Shown: positions 18,248 to 26,399 of the stretch, one piece after another
Layout of the letters: each line of letters begins with the position of its first letter
Numbering within the stretch: the stretch's first letter is position 1
DNA from: Sinomonas humi
GTDB taxonomy: Bacteria > Actinomycetota > Actinomycetes > Actinomycetales > Micrococcaceae
Length of the DNA: 64,000 nt
Direction: 5' to 3'
Assembly (NCBI RefSeq): GCF_000802235.1
Contig: NZ_JTDL01000016.1
Location: 1-64,000 of the forward strand
The notes under the pieces: model-generated
Database searches by the model: none
What the model was told of the DNA's origin: nothing
What the model saw: the letters and a program-made list of their open reading frames with translations, nothing else
Translations under genes and position numbers: made by a program

Positions 18248-19608
18248 CGTGACGCTCCTTGGGGTTCCGCGGCCGGGGCCGCGAGGGTGGTCGCAGGGAT
18301 CTGTTCCGCTAGGCGCGGGTGGGCGAGGCGGGTGAGGTCGAGCTCCGAGAGGCCCGTCGACGCGCGGACCTCGTCCGCCCCGACAGCGCCGCACTGCACG
18401 CCGCGGAGCACGAACGCGGCAAGGGCGCGAGCGGTCGCAGGCTCGTCGAGGACGGCTCCGACGGTCTGCTGGACATAGTTTCGCAGCCGCTCGGTGGCCT
18501 TGGGGAGACCCTCCCGGTAGAACGCATACGTCGCGATGTAGCGCGTGGGGAGCTGGTGCGCGTGCAGGTCCCAGCCCTGGTAATAGCCGCGTTCGAGTGA
18601 TCGGCGAACCAGCCGCGCGTGCAGCTTCCAGGCTTCCTCGCGCTGCGCGGCGTCACCCACGGGAAGGACGTTCGTCGAACCGTCCGAGAGCCGGATGCCC
18701 GTTCCGGCGACGGCGAGCTGCATGACTTCCTTCGCGAAGTCAGCCGCAGGGTGCTCCATCGACTGATACGCGGCGGCGATCTGGAGGGAGGCCGAATAGT
18801 CGTACGTTCCGTAGTGCAGCGCCGTGATGCGCCCGTCCGCCTGGTGCGGGAGCTGCGCCACGGGGTGGCTGCCGTCTGCGCCGATGATGAGCTGCGGCGT
18901 CTCGACCTGAACCTCGAAGCCGAGGCGCCCCGGGTGCAGGCGCAGTGAGGACTCGAGGCGTTCGACGGCGTAGACCATCGCCTTGACCTGGTCCACGGTG
19001 CTCACCTTGGGCAGCGTGAGGACGAGGCCCTCGGGCAGTCCGCCCTGCTGGACGAGGCGTGAGACGAACAGCTCGAGCGTCCGCAGTCCGCGTCGGCGGG
19101 TTGTCTCCTCGAGGCACTTGAAGCGGATGCCGACGAACGGCGTCGCCGTCCCGGACGCGACGGCGGCGGTGACCTGATCGGCCGCCCGGATCGCCTCGGC
19201 GTCCTCCGTTGCATTTGGATCGCTGGTCTTCGCGGCGGCGAGGTAGCCGTCCTCGAAGTCGATCCGGAGATCCTCGATCGGCTCCTCTCGCAGCTTCGCC
19301 TCGACCCGCGAAGCGACTTCGGCCGCGAGTTCGGGGGCGAGGCCCACGAGCTCGGCGAGACGCTGGATCCCGCCGGCCTCGGCTGCCGCGGCCAGGGCCT
19401 GCTGGCCCCAGTCCGCGGCGAGCGACGGCGAGTAGCGGTCCGCTGGCACGTAGACGGTGTGCACGGGCTGGCGCGTGCCCGCGTCCCCGGGGTATCCGTC
19501 GGCGAGGAGACGGTCGGTGTCGGCGAGGCCGGCGTCGATCCGCTCGTAGTCGCCGTCGTCGAACACCTGGGCCGGGAAGCCGCTTCCGGAAGTCGGGAGG
19601 CTCATCAT
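18244..19608 (-). CDS. DUF6986-type, citrate lyase/aldolase-like protein
   Basis: The 454-residue protein is, to my recollection, of the family called DUF6986, related to the HpcH/HpaI aldolase and citrate lyase beta-subunit barrel. Segments that look like the barrel's metal and CoA or oxoacid site are DLRIDFEDGY (near 115), VGIRFKCLEE (near 160), LPKVSTVDQVKAMV (near 205), and EVQVETPQLIIG (near 240). No reaction has been assigned that I know. It is wedged between malate synthase and AllE with four-base overlaps on both sides, so it should act on glyoxylate, malate or a ureido compound. A role replacing a missing ureidoglycolate lyase is one possibility. Confidence 0.75.
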   Translation of the reverse strand: MMSLPTSGSGFPAQVFDDGDYERIDAGLADTDRLLADGYPGDAGTRQPVHTVYVPADRYSPSLAADWGQQALAAAAEAGGIQRLAELVGLAPELAAEVASRVEAKLREEPIEDLRIDFEDGYLAAAKTSDPNATEDAEAIRAADQVTAAVASGTATPFVGIRFKCLEETTRRRGLRTLELFVSRLVQQGGLPEGLVLTLPKVSTVDQVKAMVYAVERLESSLRLHPGRLGFEVQVETPQLIIGADGSHPVAQLPHQADGRITALHYGTYDYSASLQIAAAYQSMEHPAADFAKEVMQLAVAGTGIRLSDGSTNVLPVGDAAQREEAWKLHARLVRRSLERGYYQGWDLHAHQLPTRYIATYAFYREGLPKATERLRNYVQQTVGAVLDEPATARALAAFVLRGVQCGAVGADEVRASTGLSELDLTRLAHPRLAEQIPATTLAAPAAEPQGASR

Positions 19609-21203
19609 CCCACCAGCTCGTAGGCAGGAGTCGTGAGGAAGTCCGTGTAGTCCTCGGAGAGGCAGATGTCCGCGATGAGGCGGCTCGCCGGCTCGTAGAA
19701 GTTCGCGAACTGCTGAGGATCGACCTCCCCGCGGAGGCGCTCCGTCTCTTCGGCGAGGATGCGCTCGACGAGCTCACGCGTCACCGTGTTGCCGGTATCG
19801 GCGAGCACGACCTTGTTGCGGATCTGCTGCCACACCTGTGAGCGCGAGATCTCTGCCGTTGCCGCGTCCTCCATGAGGTTGTGGATTGCCACGGCGCCGT
19901 TGCCCGAGAGCCACACGGCCGTGTAGGCGACGGCGACGTACAGGTTGAGGTGCAGGCCCTCCTCCGTCGCGACACCCTCGGTCGAGGCGACGTCGAGCAG
20001 CTGATCTGCCGTCACGTGGACCTCGGGACGCTGCCGGTCGACCTGATTCGGCTTGTCGCCGAGGAAGCTGTCGAAGACCTCCTCGCACGTGGAGACGAGG
20101 TCCGGGTGCGCAACCCACGAACCGTCGAAGCCATCCGTGGCCTCGCGGGTCTTGTCGGCGCGGACCTTCTCGATGGCCGCCGCGGTGATCTCCGGTTCCT
20201 TGCGGTTCGGGATGAACGCAGCCATGCCGCCCATGGCGAAGGCGCCGCGCTTGTGGCAGGTCTGGACGAGGAGCTCGGTGTAGGCGCGCATGAACGGCGC
20301 CGTCATCACCACGGACGCGCGGTCCGGGAGCGTGAACTGCTCGCCCGCGTCGCGGAAGTACTTGATGATGCTGAAGAGGTAGTCCCAGCGGCCAGCGTTG
20401 AGGCCCGAGGCGTGGTCGCGGAGCTCGTACAGGATCTCATCCATCTCGAAGGCGGCCGGGATGGTCTCGATGAGCACAGTCGCGCGGATGGTGCCCTGCG
20501 GGATGCCGAGGTAGTCCTGTGCGAACACGAAGATCTCGTTCCAGAGGCGGGCCTCGAGGTGGCTCTCCATCTTGGGCAGGTAGTAGTACGGGCCCCGACC
20601 GGACTCGATGAGGAGCTTCGCGACGTGGAAGAAGTGCAGGCCGAAGTCCACGAGCGCGCCCGAGGCGGGCTCGCCGTCGACCAGAACGTGCCGCTCCTCC
20701 ATGTGCCACCCGCGCGGGCGGGTGACGACGACGGCGAGCGGCGCGTCCGTGCGCAGCCGGTACTCCTTGCCCTCAGGAGAGGTGAAGGAGAGGGTTCCGA
20801 GCGCCGCGTCCCGCAGGTTGAGGACCGAGTCGACGACGTTGCTCCAGTGCGGGCTCGAGGCGTCCTCCATGTCGGCGAGCCACACCTTGGCGCCCGAGTT
20901 GAGGGCGTTGATGGCCATCTTTGCGGGGCTGGCGGGGCCAGTCATCTCGACACGGCGGTCCTGGAGCGGCGCCGGTGCCTCCGCAACCTTCCAATCGCCC
21001 GCGCGGATCTCTGCCGTCTCCGGCAGGAAGTCGAGCTTGCCGGTCGAGGCGGCCTCCGCGCGTCGTACCTTGCGCGCCTCGAGGCGAGCCTTGCGCTCGC
21101 CGGCGAAGCGGCGGTGCAGTTCCTCGACGAACGCGAGCGCTTCGTCGGTGAGGACCTCCTCGGCCCGGTCCACGGGGTGGTTGTCGGTCACGGTGATGGC
21201 CAT
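19605..21203 (-). CDS. aceB: Malate synthase A
   Basis: The 532-residue enzyme condenses glyoxylate and acetyl-CoA to malate. Motifs of the A isoform are present: MTGPASPAKMAINALNSGAK, WLADMEDASSPHWSN, VVTRPRGWHM, RATVLIETIPAAFEMDEIL and GRWDYLFSIIKYF. The catalytic Arg and Glu are in RATVLIETIPA, and the Asp is expected near NRKEPEITA and DGSWVAHPDLV. The ATG at 21203 begins MAITVTDNHP and is preceded by GAAGGAAAG. It is 46 bases downstream of malic enzyme and overlaps the DUF6986 gene, so it is in the maeA-aceB-DUF6986-allE operon. Confidence 0.96.
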   Translation of the reverse strand: MAITVTDNHPVDRAEEVLTDEALAFVEELHRRFAGERKARLEARKVRRAEAASTGKLDFLPETAEIRAGDWKVAEAPAPLQDRRVEMTGPASPAKMAINALNSGAKVWLADMEDASSPHWSNVVDSVLNLRDAALGTLSFTSPEGKEYRLRTDAPLAVVVTRPRGWHMEERHVLVDGEPASGALVDFGLHFFHVAKLLIESGRGPYYYLPKMESHLEARLWNEIFVFAQDYLGIPQGTIRATVLIETIPAAFEMDEILYELRDHASGLNAGRWDYLFSIIKYFRDAGEQFTLPDRASVVMTAPFMRAYTELLVQTCHKRGAFAMGGMAAFIPNRKEPEITAAAIEKVRADKTREATDGFDGSWVAHPDLVSTCEEVFDSFLGDKPNQVDRQRPEVHVTADQLLDVASTEGVATEEGLHLNLYVAVAYTAVWLSGNGAVAIHNLMEDAATAEISRSQVWQQIRNKVVLADTGNTVTRELVERILAEETERLRGEVDPQQFANFYEPASRLIADICLSEDYTDFLTTPAYELVG

Positions 21204-21249
21204 AGCGATACTTTCCTTCTCCCTGGTGTGAGGTCTTGGTCCCGAAGAA

Positions 21250-22632
21250 TCAGGCGGTCGCGGCGGTGACGATGGCCGCTGCCACATCCTGCGCGACATG
21301 CGGATCGAACACGCTCGGGATGATGAAGCTCGCGTTGAGCTCCTCGTCCGAGACTCGCGCCGCGATGGCCTGTGCCGCTGCGACCAGCATGGCAGGCGTG
21401 ATGTCGGCCACGCCAGCGTCGAGCAGGCCGCGGAAGACGCCGGGGAAGGCGAGCACGTTGTTGATCTGGTTCGGGAAGTCGCTCCGGCCTGTCGCGACGA
21501 CGGCGGCGTGCTCGGCAGCGGCGATGGGATCTGTCTCCGGATCGGGGTTCGCCATCGCGAACACGATCGCGTCCTCGGCCATCGTAGCGACCTGTTCGGG
21601 GCCGAAGAGGTTCGGGGCCGAGACGCCGATGAAGACGTCTGCGCCCTTGAGCGCGTCGTGGAGTGTGCCGGAGAAGGCCTCGGGGTTCGTGTTCTCGGCG
21701 ATCCAGATGCGGTGCGCGTCCGTGAGGTCCTGGCCCTTGTGGATGGCGCCCTTGCGGTCGCACGCAACGATGTTCTGTGCGCCCTGGGCGAGGAGCAGCT
21801 GGATGATTGCGTTGCCCGCCGCGCCCACGCCGGAGACGACGATGCGCACGTCCTCGATCCGCTTCTTCACGAGCTTGAGAGCGTTGACGAGGGCGGCGAG
21901 GGTGACGATCGCGGTTCCGTGCTGGTCGTCGTGGAACACGGGGATGTCGAGCTCTTCGCGGAGGCGGGCCTCGATCTCGAAGCAACGCGGTGCGGCGATG
22001 TCCTCGAGGTTGACGCCGCCGTAGACAGGGGCGAGGGCCTTGACGATCTTGATGATCTCCTCGGTGTCCTGGGTGTCGAGGCAGACTGGCCACGCGTCGA
22101 CGTTCGCGAACTGCTTGAACAGCGCGGCCTTGCCCTCCATCACGGGCAGCGCGGCGGCCGGCCCGATGTTGCCGAGCCCGAGCACGGCCGAGCCGTCGGT
22201 GACGACGGCGACGGTGTTCCGCTTGACGGTGAGGCGGCGGGCGTCCTCGGGGTTCTCCGCGATAGCACGGCACACGCGGGCGACGCCGGGAGTGTAGGCG
22301 CGCGAGAGGTCGTCGCGGTTGCGGAGGGGAACCTTCGGGACGACCTCGAGCTTGCCGCCGAGGTGCATGAGGAAGGTGCGGTCCGAGACCTTGCGGACGG
22401 TTACGCCGTCGAGCGCCTCGAGCGCAGCGGCGACCTGCTCGGCGTGCTGCTCCGAAGTCGTGTTGCATGTGATGTCGACGACGAGATGATCATGGTGCGA
22501 GTCGCTGATGTCGAGGGCGGTCACAGGAGCGCCGGCCGCAGCGACGGCGGCGGCAAGCTCGCTCGTGATGCTGATGCGCGACGGCGCGTCGAGGCGGAGG
22601 GTGATGGAGTTGCCGGGGCTGGGACTCGCCAT
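21250..22632 (-). CDS. NAD-type malic enzyme with N-terminal ACT domain
   Basis: The 460-residue enzyme decarboxylates malate to pyruvate. Residues 1-85 form an ACT-like domain (SITLRLDAPSRISITSELAAAV, DISDSHHDHLVVDI), a feature of an actinobacterial malic enzyme group. The catalytic part has SRAYTPGVARVC, TDGSAVLGLGNIGP, EGKAALFKQFANVDAWP and the metal site DIPVFHDDQHGTA. The NAD-binding VVSGVGAAGNAIIQLL follows. The ATG at 22632 gives a start just before the ACT domain, with AAGGATGATTC upstream. First gene of a four-gene operon, under an operator-like palindrome. Confidence 0.93.
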   Translation of the reverse strand: MASPSPGNSITLRLDAPSRISITSELAAAVAAAGAPVTALDISDSHHDHLVVDITCNTTSEQHAEQVAAALEALDGVTVRKVSDRTFLMHLGGKLEVVPKVPLRNRDDLSRAYTPGVARVCRAIAENPEDARRLTVKRNTVAVVTDGSAVLGLGNIGPAAALPVMEGKAALFKQFANVDAWPVCLDTQDTEEIIKIVKALAPVYGGVNLEDIAAPRCFEIEARLREELDIPVFHDDQHGTAIVTLAALVNALKLVKKRIEDVRIVVSGVGAAGNAIIQLLLAQGAQNIVACDRKGAIHKGQDLTDAHRIWIAENTNPEAFSGTLHDALKGADVFIGVSAPNLFGPEQVATMAEDAIVFAMANPDPETDPIAAAEHAAVVATGRSDFPNQINNVLAFPGVFRGLLDAGVADITPAMLVAAAQAIAARVSDEELNASFIIPSVFDPHVAQDVAAAIVTAATA

Positions 22633-22675
22633 TGAATCATCCTTCGATCGGGAGGCATCGGCCTCGCTAAAAAGT

Positions 22676-22691
22676 TTCCGTACTACGGATA
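22676..22691 (-). promoter_or_regulatory. IclR-type operator before malic enzyme operon
   Basis: TTCCGTACTACGGATA fits the island consensus TTYCG-N6-YGGAWW and is almost a perfect palindrome (TCCGTA, TACGGA). It overlaps an AT-rich -10-like ATAAT on the minus strand, 44 bases from the start codon. Confidence 0.65.
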
Positions 22692-22816
22692 TTATTGTCT
22701 GCATCTTGGAAATACAAGTCCCCTTCGCTGCGCTGCCATCTGTGCCGGGTCCCAACTCTTCGTTGACGGCGGCGCCAAGGAAGTTGGGGTGCGGTATCGT
22801 GAGATAGCCGCAGATT

Positions 22817-22832
22817 TTCCGGGATGCGGATA
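22817..22832 (+). promoter_or_regulatory. IclR-type operator, autoregulatory site
   Basis: TTCCGGGATGCGGATA lies before the IclR gene and overlaps the -10-like sequence GATAAT. It matches the same consensus as the maeA site about 140 bp away on the other side of the divergent region, which suggests autoregulation. Confidence 0.6.
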
Positions 22833-22874
22833 ATATTTGCCGGAACATCACCGGCCGCTACCCATGGAGGACAC

Positions 22875-23630
22875 ATGGCCGAGAAGGCCTCAGGCGGCGT
22901 CCAATCGGTCGAGCGGGTTTTCGAACTCCTCGAACTCATCACCGACGCCGGCGGGGATGTGACGCTCAGCGAGCTCTCGTCGTCGACCGAGCTCCCGCTG
23001 CCCACGATCCACCGGCTGCTCCGCACGCTGGTCGCGCTTGGGTACGTGCGGCAGCTGCCCAACCGGCGCTACGCGCTCGGTCCCCGCCTCATCCGCCTCG
23101 GGGAGGGTGCGAACAAGCAGCTCGGTGCGCTCGCGCAGCCCGAGCTCAAGACCCTCGTCGACAGCCTCGGCGAGACGGCGAACATGGCCGTGCTCGATTC
23201 GGACATGGTCATCTACGTCGCCCAGGTCCCCTCGCCGCATTCGATGCGCATGTTCACCGAGGTCGGGCGCCGTGCCCATATGCACGACACCGGCGTCGGC
23301 AAGGCGATCCTGGCCCAGCTCGACGACGAGCAGGTGCGGTCGATCGTGGGCCGCCAGGGGATGCCGACCCCCACCACCTACAGCATCGGCGACGTCGAGA
23401 CCCTCCTCGCCGACCTCGACAAGATCCGCGCGCGCGGGTACGCGATCGACGAGCAGGAGCAGGAGGTTGGCGTTCGCTGCTTCTCGATGGCGGTCCCGAA
23501 TGCGCCGACACCCACGGCGATCTCCGTCTCGGGCCCCGTGTCCCGTGTCGACGAGATGTTCGGCGAGCGGGCGGTGCCGGCGCTTCGCTCGGCGGCCGAA
23601 CGCATCTCGGCGGAGCTCAACCGGGCGTAG
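22875..23630 (+). CDS. IclR-family regulator of purine/glyoxylate island
   Basis: The 251-residue protein has an N-terminal winged helix-turn-helix (SVERVFELLELITDAGG, LSELSSSTELPLPTIHRLL, ALGYVRQLPNRRYALG) and a C-terminal IclR effector domain (MRMFTEVGRRAHMHDTGVGKAILA, RARGYAIDEQEQEVGVRC). Those C-terminal motifs are shared by AllR, GylR and IclR types. The start ATG at 22875 follows GGAGGACAC. It is divergent from the malic enzyme operon. Given its position, the likely effector is allantoin, glyoxylate or a similar metabolite, as for enterobacterial AllR. This is inferred, not read from sequence. Confidence 0.93.
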   Translation: MAEKASGGVQSVERVFELLELITDAGGDVTLSELSSSTELPLPTIHRLLRTLVALGYVRQLPNRRYALGPRLIRLGEGANKQLGALAQPELKTLVDSLGETANMAVLDSDMVIYVAQVPSPHSMRMFTEVGRRAHMHDTGVGKAILAQLDDEQVRSIVGRQGMPTPTTYSIGDVETLLADLDKIRARGYAIDEQEQEVGVRCFSMAVPNAPTPTAISVSGPVSRVDEMFGERAVPALRSAAERISAELNRA

Positions 23631-23644
23631 CGCCCGCGCCCCCC

Positions 23645-23770
23645 GTTTGTTGGTCACGTCCTGCGGGTGTGCGGGGGTTTGTTGGTCACGTCCTGCGGGT
23701 GTGCGGGGGTTTGTTGGTCACGTCCTGCGGGTGTGCGGGGGTTTGTTGGTCACGTCCTGCGGGTGTGCGG
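23645..23770 (+). repeat. Family 2 tandem repeat, block A (four 32-bp units)
   Basis: Four units start at 23645, 23677, 23709 and 23741, spaced exactly 32 bp. Each begins GTTTGTTGGTCACGTCC and continues TGCGGGTGTGCGGGG, with the last one truncated at the 3' side. Units are identical apart from the end. 32 is not a multiple of three, so a protein repeat is unlikely. Related units in the opposite orientation follow in block B. Confidence 0.9.
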
Positions 23771-23801
23771 CGTCGGTCGCTTCCCGGCGCGTGATCTTCT
23801 T

Positions 23802-23957
23802 ACGGGGCGGCACCGTCGGGAGGTGACGGTTGGACGGGGCGGCACCGTCGGGAGGTGACGGTTGGACGGGGCGGCACCGTCGGGAGGTGACGGTTGGACG
23901 GGGCGGCACCGTCGGGAGGTGACGGTTGGACGGGGCGGCACCGTCGGGAGGTGACCA
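23802..23957 (-). repeat. Family 2 tandem repeat, block B (five 32-bp units)
   Basis: Five units start at 23802, 23834, 23866, 23898 and 23930, again with a 32-bp period. Each reads ACGGGGCGGCACCGTCGGGA then GGTGACGGTTGG. The last unit ends GGTGACCACCAAAC, close to the reverse complement of the start of block A units (GTTTGTTGGTCAC). Blocks A and B are therefore inverted relatives. With 23631-24212 otherwise free of genes, this array fills most of the gap between the IclR and guaD genes. Confidence 0.9.
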
Positions 23958-23973
23958 CCAAACGGGATGGCGC

Positions 23974-23989
23974 TTCCGGGTCGCGGAAA
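23974..23989 (+). promoter_or_regulatory. IclR-type operator before the guaD operon
   Basis: TTCCGGGTCGCGGAAA fits the island consensus. It lies about 225 bases before guaD, so the promoter is likely near it and the transcript has a long untranslated leader. The intervening 24000-24212 holds no recognised feature. Confidence 0.5.
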
Positions 23990-24212
23990 CCAAATTCCAA
24001 AAATCTTCGCCGAACCTATGGTGCGCATCACAGCCTCTTGCTACCGTTGAACCGTCACGGCGGGCCAACGGGTGATCTGTCCAGCAGATCCCGGAAGGCT
24101 ATCTACCAGGCAACCTCAATTCAGAGCTTTCGAAGTCTGGTCAGGCCTGGTCTGCACGGATAGCCCCGGGCGAACTCGGTGGGCCGGACTTCCCCAAGCG
24201 AGGGAGTCTCCC

Positions 24213-24716
24213 ATGACCACCACCCCCAGCCGCACCTCTGCTCAGGCCGACAGTCTCTTCTTGAGCCGGGCAATCGAGCTCGCGGCGCAGAATGTCCTCG
24301 ACAACGGCGGCCCGTTCGGCGCCGTCGTCGTCACCCCAGACGGGCAAGCGTTCGACGGCGTCAACCGCGTCACCGCAAGCAATGACCCGACCGCCCACGC
24401 CGAAGTCACGGCGATCCGCGCGGCCTGCCGCGCGCTAGGCACGTTCGACCTCACCGGCGCCACCCTCTATTCGAGCTGCGAGCCGTGCCCCATGTGCCTT
24501 GCGTCGGCACTGTGGGCGCGCATCGCCGTCGTCCGCTTCGCCGCGGACCGGCACGACGCAGCGAGCGCCGGCTTCGACGACGCGGTGTTCTACGACTACT
24601 TCGACACGCCCGTCGAACTGCGGTCGATGCCCGTGCTGCACACCGAGCCCGAGGGAGTCAGCCGCATGGCACCCTTCGAGCAGTGGGCGGCTTTCGCGCA
24701 GCGCATCGAATACTGA
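24213..24716 (+). CDS. guaD: Guanine deaminase (cytidine/deoxycytidylate deaminase fold)
   Basis: The 167-residue enzyme should convert guanine to xanthine with a zinc ion. The zinc and catalytic residues are in HAEVTAIRAAC (near residue 66) and PCPMCLASAL (near 96), the HAE and PCxxC pattern of the family. The C-terminal region FYDYFDTPVELRSMPV is as in the short bacterial guanine deaminases. tRNA adenosine deaminases share the fold, but the substrate loops and the neighbouring purine permease and xanthine dehydrogenase favour guanine. The ATG at 24213 follows GCGAGGGAGTC. It starts an operon with the permease 11 bases downstream. Confidence 0.88.
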   Translation: MTTTPSRTSAQADSLFLSRAIELAAQNVLDNGGPFGAVVVTPDGQAFDGVNRVTASNDPTAHAEVTAIRAACRALGTFDLTGATLYSSCEPCPMCLASALWARIAVVRFAADRHDAASAGFDDAVFYDYFDTPVELRSMPVLHTEPEGVSRMAPFEQWAAFAQRIEY

Positions 24717-24726
24717 GGCGGCTGCC

Positions 24727-26259
24727 ATGAGCATCGAAACCAGCGCTCAGACAAGCACCGACGAGTTCGAGCCCGAGGGCGAGCGGACGACGACGGCGCC
24801 CGTGACCCGTGCGGGCGGGCCGAAGGCCGCGAACGGTTTCCTCGACCGGTTCTTCAGCGTCACGCTCCGGGGCTCCACAGTCTCGCGGGAGATCCGCGGC
24901 GGCCTCGTCACGTTCTTCACGATGGCGTACATCGTGATCCTCAATCCGCTCATTCTCGGCGGCTTCAACGCCTCGAGTGCTCCGCTCGACGTCACAGGGG
25001 CATTCCTTCCCGCAGCCCAGGTAGGCGCGGTCACGGGCCTCACGGCCGGCGTGCTGACGATCCTCTTCGGCATCTTCGCGAACCTGCCCTTCGGCCTCGC
25101 TGCCGGGCTCGGGATCAACTCGTTCCTGGCGGTCGCCGTCGTCAAGGACGTCTCGTGGCCCGAGGCCATGGGGCTCGTGGTGATCAACGGCGTGCTCATC
25201 GTGCTGTTCGGCATAACCGGCGCCAGGACGGCGATCTTCCGGGCCGTGCCGAAGGAGCTCAAGGCCGCCATCACGGTCGGTATCGGGCTGTTCATTGCGT
25301 TCATCGGCTTCGTTGACTCGGGCTTCGTTCGGGGAACCCAGTCGGGGCCGCCGGTCCAGCTCGGCGACAACGGCTCGATCACCACGCTCCCCACGCTCGT
25401 CTTCGTGGTCGGGCTGATCCTCATGGGTATTCTCGTTGCGCGGAAGATCCAGGGCGGACTCCTCATCGGCATCATCGCGACGACGGCACTCGCCATGCTC
25501 GTCGAGGCAATCTGGCATCTCGGGGCAGCTGGGCCGAAGAACCCGGACGGTTGGCATCTGAACACTCCGGTCCTCTCAGGCCAGCTCCTCTCCGTCCCGG
25601 ACCTGAGCCTCGTGGGCCACTTCGACCTCTTCGGCGCGTTCCACCGCATCGGCCTCCTCGCAGGCCTGACCCTCGTCTTCACGCTCGTGTTCACGAACTT
25701 CTTCGACGCGATGGGGACCATGACGGGGCTCGCGAAGGGCGCGGGGCTCACGCAGAAGGACGGCACGTTCCCGCGGCTCAAGGCCGCCTTCATCATCGAG
25801 GGTTTCGGCGCCGTTCTCGGCGGGGCGAACTCCGGCTCGTCGAATACGGTCTACGTCGACTCCGCGTCCGGCATCGGCGAGGGGGCACGCACAGGCCTCG
25901 CGTCGGTGGTGACGGGGGCGCTCTTCTTGGGATCCATGTTCCTCACGCCGCTCACCAGCGTTGTGCCGCTCGAGGTCGCCTCGGCCGCGCTCGTCGTCGT
26001 CGGGACGATGATGGCCGGCCAGATCCGCGAGATCAACTTCCGCAAGTTCGACGTGGCTCTGCCCTCATTCCTCACGATCGTGACGATGCCCCTGACCTAC
26101 TCGATTTCGAACGGCATCGGTGCCGGCTTCGTGACGTGGGTCCTCGTGCGGGCAGCGAGCGGCAAGGCGCGGAAAATCCATCCGCTCATGTGGGTGGTCG
26201 CTGCGGGCTTCGTCGTGTACTTCGCACGCGGCCCGTTGGGCAACCTGATCGGAGCCTAG
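24727..26259 (+). CDS. AzgA-like guanine/hypoxanthine permease (NCS2)
   Basis: The 510-residue integral membrane protein has about 12 hydrophobic segments after a 45-residue cytoplasmic lead. FFTMAYIVILNPLIL, ANLPFGLAAGLGINSFLA and GANSGSSNTVYVDSASGIGEG are typical of the AzgA/COG2252 group, which imports adenine, guanine or hypoxanthine with protons. It follows guanine deaminase with an 11-base gap, so it probably supplies guanine or hypoxanthine to the pathway. The start MSIETSAQT is preferred since it lies just after guaD. A hairpin 36 bases after its stop separates it from xdhC. Confidence 0.9.
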   Translation: MSIETSAQTSTDEFEPEGERTTTAPVTRAGGPKAANGFLDRFFSVTLRGSTVSREIRGGLVTFFTMAYIVILNPLILGGFNASSAPLDVTGAFLPAAQVGAVTGLTAGVLTILFGIFANLPFGLAAGLGINSFLAVAVVKDVSWPEAMGLVVINGVLIVLFGITGARTAIFRAVPKELKAAITVGIGLFIAFIGFVDSGFVRGTQSGPPVQLGDNGSITTLPTLVFVVGLILMGILVARKIQGGLLIGIIATTALAMLVEAIWHLGAAGPKNPDGWHLNTPVLSGQLLSVPDLSLVGHFDLFGAFHRIGLLAGLTLVFTLVFTNFFDAMGTMTGLAKGAGLTQKDGTFPRLKAAFIIEGFGAVLGGANSGSSNTVYVDSASGIGEGARTGLASVVTGALFLGSMFLTPLTSVVPLEVASAALVVVGTMMAGQIREINFRKFDVALPSFLTIVTMPLTYSISNGIGAGFVTWVLVRAASGKARKIHPLMWVVAAGFVVYFARGPLGNLIGA

Positions 26260-26294
26260 GACCGGCGGAGCGGCCCAAAAGAAATCCCATAGAC

Positions 26295-26337
26295 CGCGCC
26301 CGTGGGTCCGGAAGTGACGCTCCGGCCCCGCGGGCGC
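26295..26337 (+). terminator. Hairpin between purine permease and xdhC
   Basis: GCGCCCG and CGGGCGC frame TCCGGA-type inner pairing with a short loop (GAAGTGACGCT). It could terminate the guaD operon or act as an attenuator for xdhC. An AT-rich stretch ATATATACAGT follows it and may be the xdh promoter. Confidence 0.6.
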
Positions 26338-26399
26338 ACGATATATACAGTCCGTCCGACGCGTTCGCCGCCGGACGCAGCTCATCAGAAGGGGGAGCC

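Noticed and set aside
23645-23957. CRISPR array
   Set aside because: Units are directly adjacent, without unique spacers, and there are no cas genes nearby.
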